A DNA stretch of 60,280 bases from Tritrichomonas foetus (lineage: Eukaryota; Parabasalia; Tritrichomonadida; Tritrichomonadidae): positions 10,048 to 70,327 of the forward strand of contig MLAK01000726.1 of assembly GCA_001839685.1 (NCBI GenBank), read 5' to 3'. Below the pieces are notes generated by a model. It did no database searches, was not told where the DNA came from, and was given only the letters and a program-made list of their open reading frames with translations. Below are positions 10,105 to 18,915 of this stretch, piece after piece. Within the stretch, counting starts at the first letter, position 1. Every line of letters begins with the position of its first letter. A program made the position numbers and the translations under genes.

Positions 10105-10764
10105 ATGTTTTCCCCTAAGTGTGATGACCAACGCTTAGAGAATTTAAGGATGGCATATGAACGGAAAAACATGAATACAGATAAAGAATTTTTTAAAAAT
10201 TTCATTCATGAAAATATAGATACCGAGATTGAATGTGATGATGATGGATTTATCATTGAACCTTTTGAATTAGATAATAAAATCCGAAATTGTCGATTTA
10301 ATTCAAATGGGACTTTGGTCCGAGTCAATGATGAAGATGATTCATTCGATCTAGCAGAAAATTATAAAATTCCCGTTCAAATAGAAGAATTTACATTAAC
10401 TGATGAACTTAGATATGGTAAATTCGACGATAATGAAAATTACATTCCGCTAGATAGTGATGACTCAGAAATTGAAGAAGAAGAGGAAGAAGAAAATTTT
10501 GATAATGAAAATGATGGAAGTATCATTTTTGATAAAAATGTAGCACTCGAATCAATGAGAATTTTGATTTCTGTAATGAATAGAAAAGAATCTGTAAGCC
10601 AGGTTTTCATGCGATTTAAAGATGATCCGAATGAAATTTCGATTCTGACAACAGCGGCATCACAATTGCAGTTTATGGGGTTAGATAATATATATATGAT
10701 GAAAAGAAAAGAAATATTATCCCATTATAATAATCTTCTCCATGAAAATCAAAATGAAAATTAA
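10105..10764 (+). CDS. CD2BP2/Lin1-like U5 snRNP protein lacking the GYF domain
   Basis: 219 residues. Residues about 45-80 (DDDGFIIEPFELDNKIRNCRFNSNGT...) match the N-terminal signature of CD2BP2/Lin1, where an acidic patch is followed by PFNLxEEMEEGxFDxxGNY. A second, weaker copy follows (IEEFTLTDELRYGKFDDNENYIPL). After an acidic run (EIEEEEEEENF) comes a helical part corresponding to the family's middle region (ALESMRILISVMNRKESVSQVF; LTTAASQLQFMGLDNIYMMKRKEI). CD2BP2/Lin1 belongs to the U5 snRNP, bridging Prp6 and Prp8. The C-terminal GYF domain, which binds proline-rich ligands, is absent: the protein stops about 15 residues after the middle helix, and no GYF-like codons follow in the downstream sequence. 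Nuclear, splicing-linked role is inferred from the family. Confidence 0.65.
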   Translation: MFSPKCDDQRLENLRMAYERKNMNTDKEFFKNFIHENIDTEIECDDDGFIIEPFELDNKIRNCRFNSNGTLVRVNDEDDSFDLAENYKIPVQIEEFTLTDELRYGKFDDNENYIPLDSDDSEIEEEEEEENFDNENDGSIIFDKNVALESMRILISVMNRKESVSQVFMRFKDDPNEISILTTAASQLQFMGLDNIYMMKRKEILSHYNNLLHENQNEN

Positions 10765-11265
10765 TAGTCAATTTTGTTTTGTAAAAATTCTTTTTCAATA
10801 TACCTTTTCGAATATTATGAAAGTTTAATCAAAATGAATTTTTTCAAAGTATTTTCAACAGAGATATATGCAATCAGAAGTTTATTATTAATAATTATTC
10901 ACTTAAGAATCAATTAATTGATCCATTTTCATTTGCTTTACAACTATTCAGACAGATATTTATTGGGTTTTGTAGACATAGTTACATATTGTAACTTTCA
11001 CTCGATCAAGAACAGATAAGAAAAATTGTTCGAGATAATAAACTATTCAATTCGGATATTTCTTTGGATTGAAGAAAAGTGTCACATTAAATGGTCGGTC
11101 ATATACGAAGATCAATTTTCGTGTGTTTTTGACCTTGGGCAAAAAAAAAGGATATTAAAAGTCACGGTAAAGTGTTTCCATCTATCAATTTACTTCAGCA
11201 CACGTGACACTATAATAAAAAAGACTTAAATACTTAATTTAAAACTTTTATTTAACTATACATAA
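10765..11265. other. intergenic spacer between convergent genes
   Basis: Contains only short frames (for example 11026-11229) with no recognisable protein. The two flanking genes converge here, so it should hold two 3' ends. Confidence 0.5.
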
Positions 11266-12390
11266 TTAATGAAGGAAAGCAGTTCGGAGCGACCTAAACT
11301 GGATCATCTTCAGGTCCACAAGGAAGAGCCGCATTGCAACAGACCATTCTTCGATTGTTTTCCAATTGAAATCATAGCTGATGTCTCCAACGGTCCTTAT
11401 TTCTGTATTAATTTCATACGGAGGCATGGAATACTTAATATTTGGTATTACCATTGAAGCGTCGTTGATTATATTGAATGCAACGAAGAGAGAATGAATT
11501 GCGTTGTTAATTTCATCTAATTTTTGATGCTTTTTATTTTCAGGAACAATCAATTTGTAAAAAGGTCCATCCTGAAGGGATATTGCAGGATGTGGATGTA
11601 GCCTAATTCGTATAACGTCAGAATTGAAAGCCCGCTTCAAATGATAAATCAAATGTAATATGAACGAAAGACCAATATTGTTTTCAAGAATGGTATTTCG
11701 ATAATACTTAAAGAAGCCAATTCGAAGATCATTGATGGTTCCATAATGGCGATTTGCTGAGATTTTGAAAACATAGCATGATTCCATTGGACAAAAAGTT
11801 TTTGGTTTGCTTGAGATATCCATTAAAAGTGGCAAGATGCGATGACGAGGATTGGTGAAATCTAAAGGATCAGGACAAATTTTATCTTTTGGTGACGAAT
11901 GAAGATTTTGTTTGATTTGTTTTAATTGCCTTCTTTTGAGCTTTTTCTTTGGACTTGATGTAGTATTTTGTTGTGGTTTTAAAAGGCCGCGCGTTTCTGA
12001 CGGTGAAATTGCGTTCTGATATTGAATATTAAATACATCTTTTGGGATATTCGTAAATTTTTTGTCGATGAGCTCGCTGGTTTTCTCAAAAAGCTTCCGA
12101 TAGTTCTTCAAGTGCTGAATATATGTCGTTGAGCAATCTGGACAAAGGGGAAAATATACATTATTTTTATTGAATGTCATCGTTTTGGTTTCTTCGACGA
12201 AATTGAGATAACTTTCAGTCTGCTGTGGATCAACAAGAATGGTTACATCACAGTTTCGTTTGAGAGGCGGTTGAGAAATAATTGCATTTGAATTTTTGTC
12301 ACTGTTTGGATTACTTGAAATAACGTCCCAAATCGACTTCGGGATAAATAATAATTTCCCGCATTGCTTGCAAGTTGTGAAAATTTCCAT
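11266..12390 (-). CDS. ATG6: Beclin-1/Atg6-like autophagy protein, shortened
   Basis: 374 residues. The C-terminal half (about 203-373) is a BARA/evolutionarily conserved domain: VFKISANRHYGTINDLRIGF corresponds to the Beclin FxIxxxGxFGTINxxRLG motif, and the end (EEWSVAMRLFLVDLKMIQFRSL) matches the family's terminal EEW-KAL-LL-NLKW helix. The N-terminus has two CxxC pairs (C7/C10 and C83/C86, the latter in LCPDC like the Beclin ExLCxxC). The usual long central coiled coil is reduced to a short Lys/Arg-rich linker (about 130-170), and no BH3 motif is visible. Beclin is the regulatory subunit of the Vps34 PI3-kinase complex in autophagy and endosome traffic. Length is below the usual 430-560 residues. 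It converges with the CD2BP2-like gene. Confidence 0.75.
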   Translation of the reverse strand: MEIFTTCKQCGKLLFIPKSIWDVISSNPNSDKNSNAIISQPPLKRNCDVTILVDPQQTESYLNFVEETKTMTFNKNNVYFPLCPDCSTTYIQHLKNYRKLFEKTSELIDKKFTNIPKDVFNIQYQNAISPSETRGLLKPQQNTTSSPKKKLKRRQLKQIKQNLHSSPKDKICPDPLDFTNPRHRILPLLMDISSKPKTFCPMESCYVFKISANRHYGTINDLRIGFFKYYRNTILENNIGLSFILHLIYHLKRAFNSDVIRIRLHPHPAISLQDGPFYKLIVPENKKHQKLDEINNAIHSLFVAFNIINDASMVIPNIKYSMPPYEINTEIRTVGDISYDFNWKTIEEWSVAMRLFLVDLKMIQFRSLRTAFLH

Positions 12391-13170
12391 TTTGCACTTC
12401 TGTTATTATCAATTGCACTACAAAAAAATAAATTATATAATGTTTTGGAGCATACATTAGATGTCATTCTGAAAAAAATTGAATAGTTTTCTTTGAATTT
12501 TTTCTGATGAAGGGATTTTTCTTGAACTTCAAGTTCCCTCACAAAAATTGTATTTCACAGAATAATAAACAAGAAAGGTAAAATATAAGGTAAAATTTAG
12601 AAAATAGACATTTTTCTAATATATCATGAAATATGAGCCCTTGACCAATCAAATACATAAAAAGGTAATACATTGTAAATTATTGACAACTAATGAGTAA
12701 GTTACCTAATGTCGAGGAAATTCCTTATTCCATCAAATTCCTTTATCTTCACTTTCCAATAATTTTTGGTTGAATATTCAACTTGAAAATTTCATCTTGA
12801 AACTAAAGAATTTCATATTTTATTATATAAAAATATTATACAAGGTTAAAATGAAATGAACGATCAAATTCTCAATTAAAAAAGGATAAAATGATGATTG
12901 AAAAAGGAAAAGTTAGATTTTTTCATAAAAAGGAGAAAATCTTTCCAATGAATAATTCTGGAAAATTGATGAAATGAGATTGTTGAAATTGGATTAACAC
13001 ACTCAAATTTGAATATGTTTTATAATTAGAATTAGATAGCCTCTTTAAATTCATAAAATGAACATGGAATACCTTATTCAACTCATTTCAACCCTAATGA
13101 AGCGATGTTTTTTTGAATTGGTTAAACTTGCCACATGCAACTTTTTCTGAATGCTTTATTCTGATTTTCT
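12391..13170. other. intergenic spacer between divergent genes
   Basis: A 780-bp AT-rich region upstream of both the Beclin-like gene (minus) and the DUF4419 gene (plus). No reliable coding or RNA feature was seen. Confidence 0.5.
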
Positions 13171-14259
13171 ATGGAAATCCATAAGATAACATTAGAGCTT
13201 GAAGAACTGGCGCCACCTGAAGGGCCTCTAAATACACTAAAACCAGAAGATATTATCAATAAATATTCACATGCGTTTTGTTCTTCTTTAAAGAATGACC
13301 TTGCCATGACTGGTGACCATCCTGTTTTAGATGGTTTTGTTAGGGCATACACTGAACATAGGCCAATTACAATAAGTCCAGACATTTTATGGCTTTTAAT
13401 TGTTCAAGGGTTTTCATATCATGTTGAATATAATTCAGAACAATTAAGATCTAAATTTGTTAATTTTCAAAATAAAAAGACATTAGAATTTTTCGCAGAA
13501 TATTTTGATGTTTCTGATCAACTGAAATGGGAAAACATTTTTCGATCTTTTGCTTCCAAAATTTCAGAATATTCAGGAGAAGAATTAATGAATTCATTAA
13601 CACCAAATTTTTCTACAACTACACCAACTTCTTACACAGCTGGTTTAATCAGTATTATGGCATCAATGAAAAATTATTTTATATTTCAATGTACTAGACG
13701 TGGTTGTGGAATTCCATCAGTTACAATCGAAGGTACAGTTAAAGATTGGGAATTGATTAAAGACAAATTACAAATTATTCAAAAGTATGACCTTGAATGG
13801 TGGGTTTCAAAGCTTGAGCCAATTATTGATGAAATCATTCAAACTAAGAAAGGTAATGTAAATAAAAAATTTTGGCTACAAATGATTCGATATAAAAATA
13901 TTAGGGGAATTTATAAGAGAACATGTATTGATGGCTGGATTTGCACATTTTATCCTTATAATAAATATGGAAATAAAAACCAATTAAATCAAATATTTGA
14001 TCAAAATAACCTTCCCAGAGAAGTTTTGACTGTCCCAATGAAATTGACAACTATTTATCCAGGGAAACAAGTAGAATATCTATGCAATATTCACACTGGA
14101 TTCTTTGGTTTAACACAAGACTCTAAGACATTGAATCTAAAACCAGAAATTGGTTGGTTAATATGTCAAGTATTAGAAAATGAAGAAACTCCTGACAAGT
14201 CTCCAACACATATTCTAATCTCAAAGCAATATTTGATTGACCACGGGACTTTAGTTTGA
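13171..14259 (+). CDS. DUF4419 domain protein
   Basis: 362 residues covered by a single DUF4419 domain. The recognisable parts are the N-terminal block around residues 45-90 (DHPVLDGFVRAYTEHRPITISPDILWLLIVQGFSYHV), the central block TTPTSYTAGLISIMASMKNYF followed by FQCTRRGCGIPSVTIEGTVKDWELI (about 150-195), and the later DGWICTFYPY (about 249-258). DUF4419 proteins occur in fungi, bacteria and amoeboid protists; their biochemical role is not established. No signal peptide or membrane helix. A pseudogene region follows downstream. The family call is confident, the function unknown. Confidence 0.85.
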   Translation: MEIHKITLELEELAPPEGPLNTLKPEDIINKYSHAFCSSLKNDLAMTGDHPVLDGFVRAYTEHRPITISPDILWLLIVQGFSYHVEYNSEQLRSKFVNFQNKKTLEFFAEYFDVSDQLKWENIFRSFASKISEYSGEELMNSLTPNFSTTTPTSYTAGLISIMASMKNYFIFQCTRRGCGIPSVTIEGTVKDWELIKDKLQIIQKYDLEWWVSKLEPIIDEIIQTKKGNVNKKFWLQMIRYKNIRGIYKRTCIDGWICTFYPYNKYGNKNQLNQIFDQNNLPREVLTVPMKLTTIYPGKQVEYLCNIHTGFFGLTQDSKTLNLKPEIGWLICQVLENEETPDKSPTHILISKQYLIDHGTLV

Positions 14260-14695
14260 AAGATAGTCCCTCAAAAATCATATTTTAAAATACACAATAA
14301 TGTCCAAAAATGACCTCAACATAATCGAAAAGAAACACCAAGAAATGAGCATGCCAAATGATTCATTACTAATTAGGAATTCCTTTCTCAAACAGATGAA
14401 TATCTTCCATACAATGAATTTTCCCATCATGATATCATTTTCATAACGTGCAAAATTATGAAATAAATATAAGTTACAGCAATATTTATGGATCATTTTT
14501 TATCTATTCGGCTTTTCTTACTTATTAATCGTACCATTTTTTGAAGATGAAAAAGAATTGTTAGTATAGTGTACCATATATACTTAAAATTTCTATTAAT
14601 GAGTTTCATAAAGTAATTTGCCAAAATATTCATTTTAAATTGAGATCTAATACACTATCTTATCAAAAATATTTAAATGTTTCAATATTACTCAC
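14260..14695. other. intergenic spacer
   Basis: AT-rich, no gene recognised. It may include further decayed Sel1-repeat sequence ahead of the pseudogene, but I could not read it reliably. Confidence 0.4.
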
Positions 14696-14876
14696 GCCAT
14701 TAAATATTTTAAAAAAGCAATTAAATTAGAAATAGGAATGAAATGTACAATTATGGTGACATGTTCTACCAGGAATAGGAATCAAACAAGATTATTTAGA
14801 AGCTATAAGATATTATAACATGACCATTAATCACTAAAAATAAATCACAATGTATACATAATTTTGCTCATACAGA
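14696..14876 (+). pseudogene. Sel1-like repeat gene relic
   Basis: Three frames read in turn give consecutive Sel1-repeat pieces: AIKYFKKAIKLE (14696-14731), then NEMYNYGDMFYQ (14737-14772) in a second frame, then GIGIKQDYLEAIRYYNMTIN (from 14772) in a third, and after a stop SQCIHNFAH (from 14845) in yet another register. The order matches the Sel1/SLR pattern of YG-x-LYxxGxGVxxDxxxAxxYYxxA. At least three frameshifts and stops show it is dead. Weaker traces may continue to about 15000 (SIQHYNANYI). Sel1-repeat proteins are abundant in trichomonads. The coding register changes are read directly from the sequence. Confidence 0.65.
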
Positions 14877-15116
14877 CTTTTACTGTATATTATTCTTGAA
14901 AAACATTTTCTTAATTTCATTAATATGTAAAAATCACAAACACCAATATTATCTGACTTTTCCCATGAATAACATCATCAGCATACAACATTATAATGCT
15001 AACTATATTATAAAAGTCAACGAAATAAGGAAATATATAATATTATGCATAATAAAAGATAATAACATTAATTGTGTAGTATAACATATTTCTTCCAAAC
15101 AAATCATTCAATATTT

Positions 15117-15674
15117 TCACATAAATCCTGAAGATTGAATATGTAATGGTGCATTGGGATTGTATATTAATTCCCCGAAAAACTCAACTTGATTTAAAAC
15201 CAAAATGTTGTTTCCTGCTATATTTTTTCCTATTTGGAATATTCGCAGAAATCTTACAGGAATATCACTAAAGAGACCTAGTGTGATTTGTGATTCCAAA
15301 AAGTTCCGACATAAATGGTATTCATCTAAACAAAACCAGCGGGACCCATCAATAGATCCCTCAAGAGCCCAACCTTTTAGGCGATTATTTGGCAATCCAG
15401 AATAAAATTTTAAGGAATAGTGTGTAGGGTTAAGTTGATATTTTCGAAAATCAAATTGAATAAAAGAACCTGGTACATTATTAGACATCCAATCACCTCG
15501 TCCTAATGATAAAATAATATCATGTGGCTGTTTAACAGATGTTGGTGATGTTCCAGTGGATGTTATTCGAATCTCACCAGTAGCATGGGGATTCATTCCA
15601 CCTTTCTTTGACATCATATGAAAAAGTCCTTGGAAAGGATTTGACTCATTAAATTGTGCAACAATCTTAGTCAT
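15117..15674 (-). CDS. stand-alone F5/8-C-like (discoidin) domain protein
   Basis: 185 residues from the ATG at 15674, with an in-frame TAA directly upstream. The pattern is that of a discoidin/F5-8C beta-sandwich: NPFQGLFHMMSKKGGMNP at the start, the SFIQFDFRKYQLNPTHYSL strand pair (about 90-108), LKGWALEGSIDGSRW (about 119-133) and VRFLRIFQIGKN...LNQVEFFGEL near the end. In trichomonads this domain usually follows a BTB or ankyrin region in longer proteins. Here it stands alone without signal peptide, so it is either a single-domain intracellular protein or the surviving end of a longer gene. Ligand unknown. It is divergent from MCM3 with 495 bp between. Confidence 0.65.
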   Translation of the reverse strand: MTKIVAQFNESNPFQGLFHMMSKKGGMNPHATGEIRITSTGTSPTSVKQPHDIILSLGRGDWMSNNVPGSFIQFDFRKYQLNPTHYSLKFYSGLPNNRLKGWALEGSIDGSRWFCLDEYHLCRNFLESQITLGLFSDIPVRFLRIFQIGKNIAGNNILVLNQVEFFGELIYNPNAPLHIQSSGFM

Positions 15675-16169
15675 TAATAAACTTTTTCAATTTATCATTA
15701 ACTTTTTCAATTCAATTTGATCGGATTTTTGTCTAGATATCTATTTTTGGAACTGCTAGGGACTTTTAACTGATCAACTCTATTTTCCTCTTTATGTAAT
15801 TCATGTGAAATGGATTTATATGATTTCCATTGAGGATTAGATGAACTTCATATATCTATTTTGGATTTTAGGCAAAAAATCAATTGTTTACATAATGAAA
15901 CAATAATTTATAAGCTTTAAATTATGATGAAATAATTATCAGACAGTCAAATTTTTTCTAATGTTTCAATCTGATTTCTTTCTTTCTTAATCCTTATAAC
16001 TAAACCTGTCAATTAAATGAAATTAGGGTCCTCAAGAATCTCAAATTATCTAGAGATTTATATATATAATTTTTCGATTCAATCAGTGAGCAAAACCAAA
16101 GTGACGAAATTTTGGAAATTCTAAACGGCAATCGATTTTCTGTAGGAAATTAAACTGTTAACAATTTCG
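15675..16169. other. divergent upstream region of discoidin-like gene and MCM3
   Basis: No gene seen. Carries the TAAACGGCA motif 40 bp ahead of the MCM3 ATG. Confidence 0.5.
16122..16130 (+). promoter_or_regulatory. TAAACGGCA element upstream of MCM3
   Basis: The identical 9-mer occurs 25 bp ahead of the CCT delta start, and a 7-bp version (TAAACGG) occurs ahead of ADA2. The core AACGG resembles the YAACGG binding site of Myb proteins, which are known core-promoter factors in trichomonads. The function is inferred from position and recurrence. Confidence 0.35.
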
Positions 16170-18461
16170 ATGACTACGCAACCCGCAGACTTCTGGCAAG
16201 TTCCACAAGAGGAACTCGACTTAAACAAGACTAGTTTTTATGATTTCTTCGACGCGAAAACCCAAGAACTCGGTTTGAATTACAATTATAAAGAAGTTGT
16301 ATCCAAAGGCCTCGATGATAACAAAAAGCGTCTTCTTATTTCACTTGACGATCTTCGCGAATATGATAAAGTCAATAATTCCAATCTTGCTCAAAAACTC
16401 ATTACAAATCCAAGAACGTGTTTGGAGCCACTTGAAAATGCCTTCAATGAATTCGCAGGATTTGTATATATTGATCCAGAACATTTCCAAGTTGGTGTAA
16501 CAGGACAGATTGGTGATCATTTAGTCACCCCACGTCAATTAAGCTCTCGCTTCCTTTCACAAATGATTTGTCTTGATGGAATTGTCACCAAAACTTCACT
16601 AGTTAATCCAAAATTAGTTAAATCGGCACAATACTGTCCAGAAACGAATCAATTTATTACCCGCACATTTAATGACGCCACATCAATGAATGACTTACCA
16701 TCAAGACTTGCTATCCCAACAACTGATCTTGAAGGTCACCAGCTTGAGATGGAGTTCGGGCGATCAACATTCATCGATCATCAATTGATAACTATTCAAG
16801 AACGCCCAGAAACCGCACCAGCTGGTCAAATGCCACGTAGCTGTGATGTTATTGCCGATAACGATCTTGCTGATGCATGCAAACCAGGTGACCGTGTTAA
16901 AATTTATGGTGTCTATCGTATTTTATCATCACGCGTGACTGGATCATCAACTGGTATTTATAGGGCAATGGTTATTGCCAACAATATTGAAATTTCTAAT
17001 CAGTCAGTTGCTCTTGAACTTACTGATAATGAAATCTCTCAAATCCAGGCTGTTGCTCATGATAAAGGCCCAAGTGTTGCCAGCCTTTTATCGCGTTCTA
17101 TTGCTCCATCTATTTATGGCCATGAGCAGATCAAGAAAGCTCTCATGATGCTATTAGTTGGTGGAACAGAATGTAATCTTAATGATGGAACTCACATTCG
17201 TGGTGATATCAACGTTTTAATGGTTGGTGATCCATCAACTGCCAAATCACAACTTCTTCGTCACGTTTTATCAGTTGCTCCACTTGCTGTTCATACAACT
17301 GGTCGCGGTTCATCAGGTGTTGGTCTAACAGCTTCTGTTTCTTCTGACCCAGAAACAGGAGAGCGTCGTCTCGAGGCTGGTGCAATGGTTATTGCTGATC
17401 GTGGCGTTGTTTGTATCGATGAGTTTGATAAAATGGAAGAAACTGATCGTGTCGTAATTCATGAAGCTCTTGAACAGCAAACTGTTACAATCAGCAAAGC
17501 TGGTATTCATACATCATTGCATGCAAGATGTTCAGTTTGTGCAGCAGCAAATCCAGTATGGGGTAACTACAATCCAAATCGTTCACCAATGGAAAACGTT
17601 GGACTTCCAGATTCTTTACTTTCTCGTTTCGATCTCCTTTTCATTGTTTTGGATCAACACAATCCACAAATGGATGCTACAATCGCTGATCATGTTCTCA
17701 AGACACACAGATGGCGTGGACAGACAGTCGAATTTACAAATGGAATTTATATTCAACCAGATCCTCTACTTCATGGATCCGATGAACAAGAATTCCTTTC
17801 AGTCGACTTCCTTAAGAAGTATGTTGCATATGCGAAAACAATAGAGCCAGTTCTCGAGCAAAGAGCAATTGACAAGCTCGTTGCCGAGTTTGCTGATCTT
17901 AGATCAGTCTCTAATCGCAAGACACAGCCAATCACGCCAAGAGCATTCGAAACACTTATCAGACTTGCAACAGCCAATGCCAAACTCAGATTATCCAAGA
18001 AAATCACGGCAAAAGATGCTGAGGATGCTATTTCCCTCCTTCGCTTTGCTATTTATGGTAAAGTTGATGAAAAGAAGGTTGAAGAAGAAGAAGAAGTACA
18101 TGAAGAATTTGATGAAGAGGAAGAAGTTCCTGAGAAATCCTCCAAGAAGAAGAAGACTACAACAAAGAAAGCAACAGAAAAGAAGAAGGCTCAACCTAAG
18201 AAGAAAGCGGAACCAAAGAAGAAAGATCAGCCTAAAGATACAGAAGAAATAGATCCTGCTGTATTAGATAAGGCTATGAAAGATGTTTTCGCATATATTT
18301 CTAAAACTGACAGAACAGAAATCTCAGTTCATGACTTTATGGATATTATAGAAAAGAATATTAAATACAGACCAACAAAGGAAGAAATTACCTCGTTTAT
18401 TGATAGAAACCAAGACATTGCTCTTATGAATCAGAAAGACAATAAGATTTACACATATTAA
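16170..18461 (+). CDS. MCM3: DNA replication licensing factor MCM3
   Basis: 763 residues, near the usual MCM3 size (about 800). The MCM AAA+ core has Walker A VGDPSTAKS (residues 352-360), Walker B CIDEFD (415-420) and the arginine finger SRFD (485-488). The paralogue is set by TTGRGSSGVGLTASVSSDPE after Walker A and the N-terminal FLSQMICLDGIVTKTSLV...YCP...APAGQMPRS block, which are MCM3 rather than MCM2/4-7 features. Residues about 640-700 are a Glu-then-Lys-rich linker (probable nuclear localisation signal) leading to a C-terminal winged-helix-like part. MCM3 is one of the six subunits of the replicative helicase, loaded at origins in the nucleus. The ATG is in a clean context. No intron is needed. 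Confidence 0.95.
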   Translation: MTTQPADFWQVPQEELDLNKTSFYDFFDAKTQELGLNYNYKEVVSKGLDDNKKRLLISLDDLREYDKVNNSNLAQKLITNPRTCLEPLENAFNEFAGFVYIDPEHFQVGVTGQIGDHLVTPRQLSSRFLSQMICLDGIVTKTSLVNPKLVKSAQYCPETNQFITRTFNDATSMNDLPSRLAIPTTDLEGHQLEMEFGRSTFIDHQLITIQERPETAPAGQMPRSCDVIADNDLADACKPGDRVKIYGVYRILSSRVTGSSTGIYRAMVIANNIEISNQSVALELTDNEISQIQAVAHDKGPSVASLLSRSIAPSIYGHEQIKKALMMLLVGGTECNLNDGTHIRGDINVLMVGDPSTAKSQLLRHVLSVAPLAVHTTGRGSSGVGLTASVSSDPETGERRLEAGAMVIADRGVVCIDEFDKMEETDRVVIHEALEQQTVTISKAGIHTSLHARCSVCAAANPVWGNYNPNRSPMENVGLPDSLLSRFDLLFIVLDQHNPQMDATIADHVLKTHRWRGQTVEFTNGIYIQPDPLLHGSDEQEFLSVDFLKKYVAYAKTIEPVLEQRAIDKLVAEFADLRSVSNRKTQPITPRAFETLIRLATANAKLRLSKKITAKDAEDAISLLRFAIYGKVDEKKVEEEEEVHEEFDEEEEVPEKSSKKKKTTTKKATEKKKAQPKKKAEPKKKDQPKDTEEIDPAVLDKAMKDVFAYISKTDRTEISVHDFMDIIEKNIKYRPTKEEITSFIDRNQDIALMNQKDNKIYTY

Positions 18462-18915
18462 AACAAGCAAAAATCATATTTATAATAATCTAAATAAAAT
18501 TACTTCATACTCTTGCTTTTTATGAATTTATATTTTATTATTGATAAAAAAGTAATTAAAAACTATTATGGTTCGATTGTCCTTATGTTGAAGTATTCAT
18601 TACATATTTGATGAATTTTGATTGGTATTTAATGATACTAGAAAGATATTTTCGTTTTCATATATATCCTTTGCCTTTTAATTAAAATATAGTTCATTTT
18701 GATCACTTCATAAAACCTAACCATTGACTAATAATTTTAATATGATTTTACAATAACATTGTAGATAGTTAGATACATGATTAAATCTATATGTCCCACA
18801 ATATTTATAAAATTATGCCTTATTTTCGAGATATGCTTCGAAAAGAAGAGAATATTAGTAAACTTTTTGTTTTGTACTCGTTTTATTTTAGTGTAAAGTA
18901 TTCAAGTTTTCAAAG
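18462..18915. other. intergenic spacer between tandem plus-strand genes
   Basis: AT-rich 454 bp; holds the MCM3 3' end and the kinase upstream region. Nothing else recognised. Confidence 0.5.

Noticed and set aside
16170..18461. MCM5 or another MCM paralogue
   Set aside because: TTGRGSSGVGLTASV with SDPETGERRLEAGAMV and the N-terminal FLSQMICLDGIVTK block fit MCM3.
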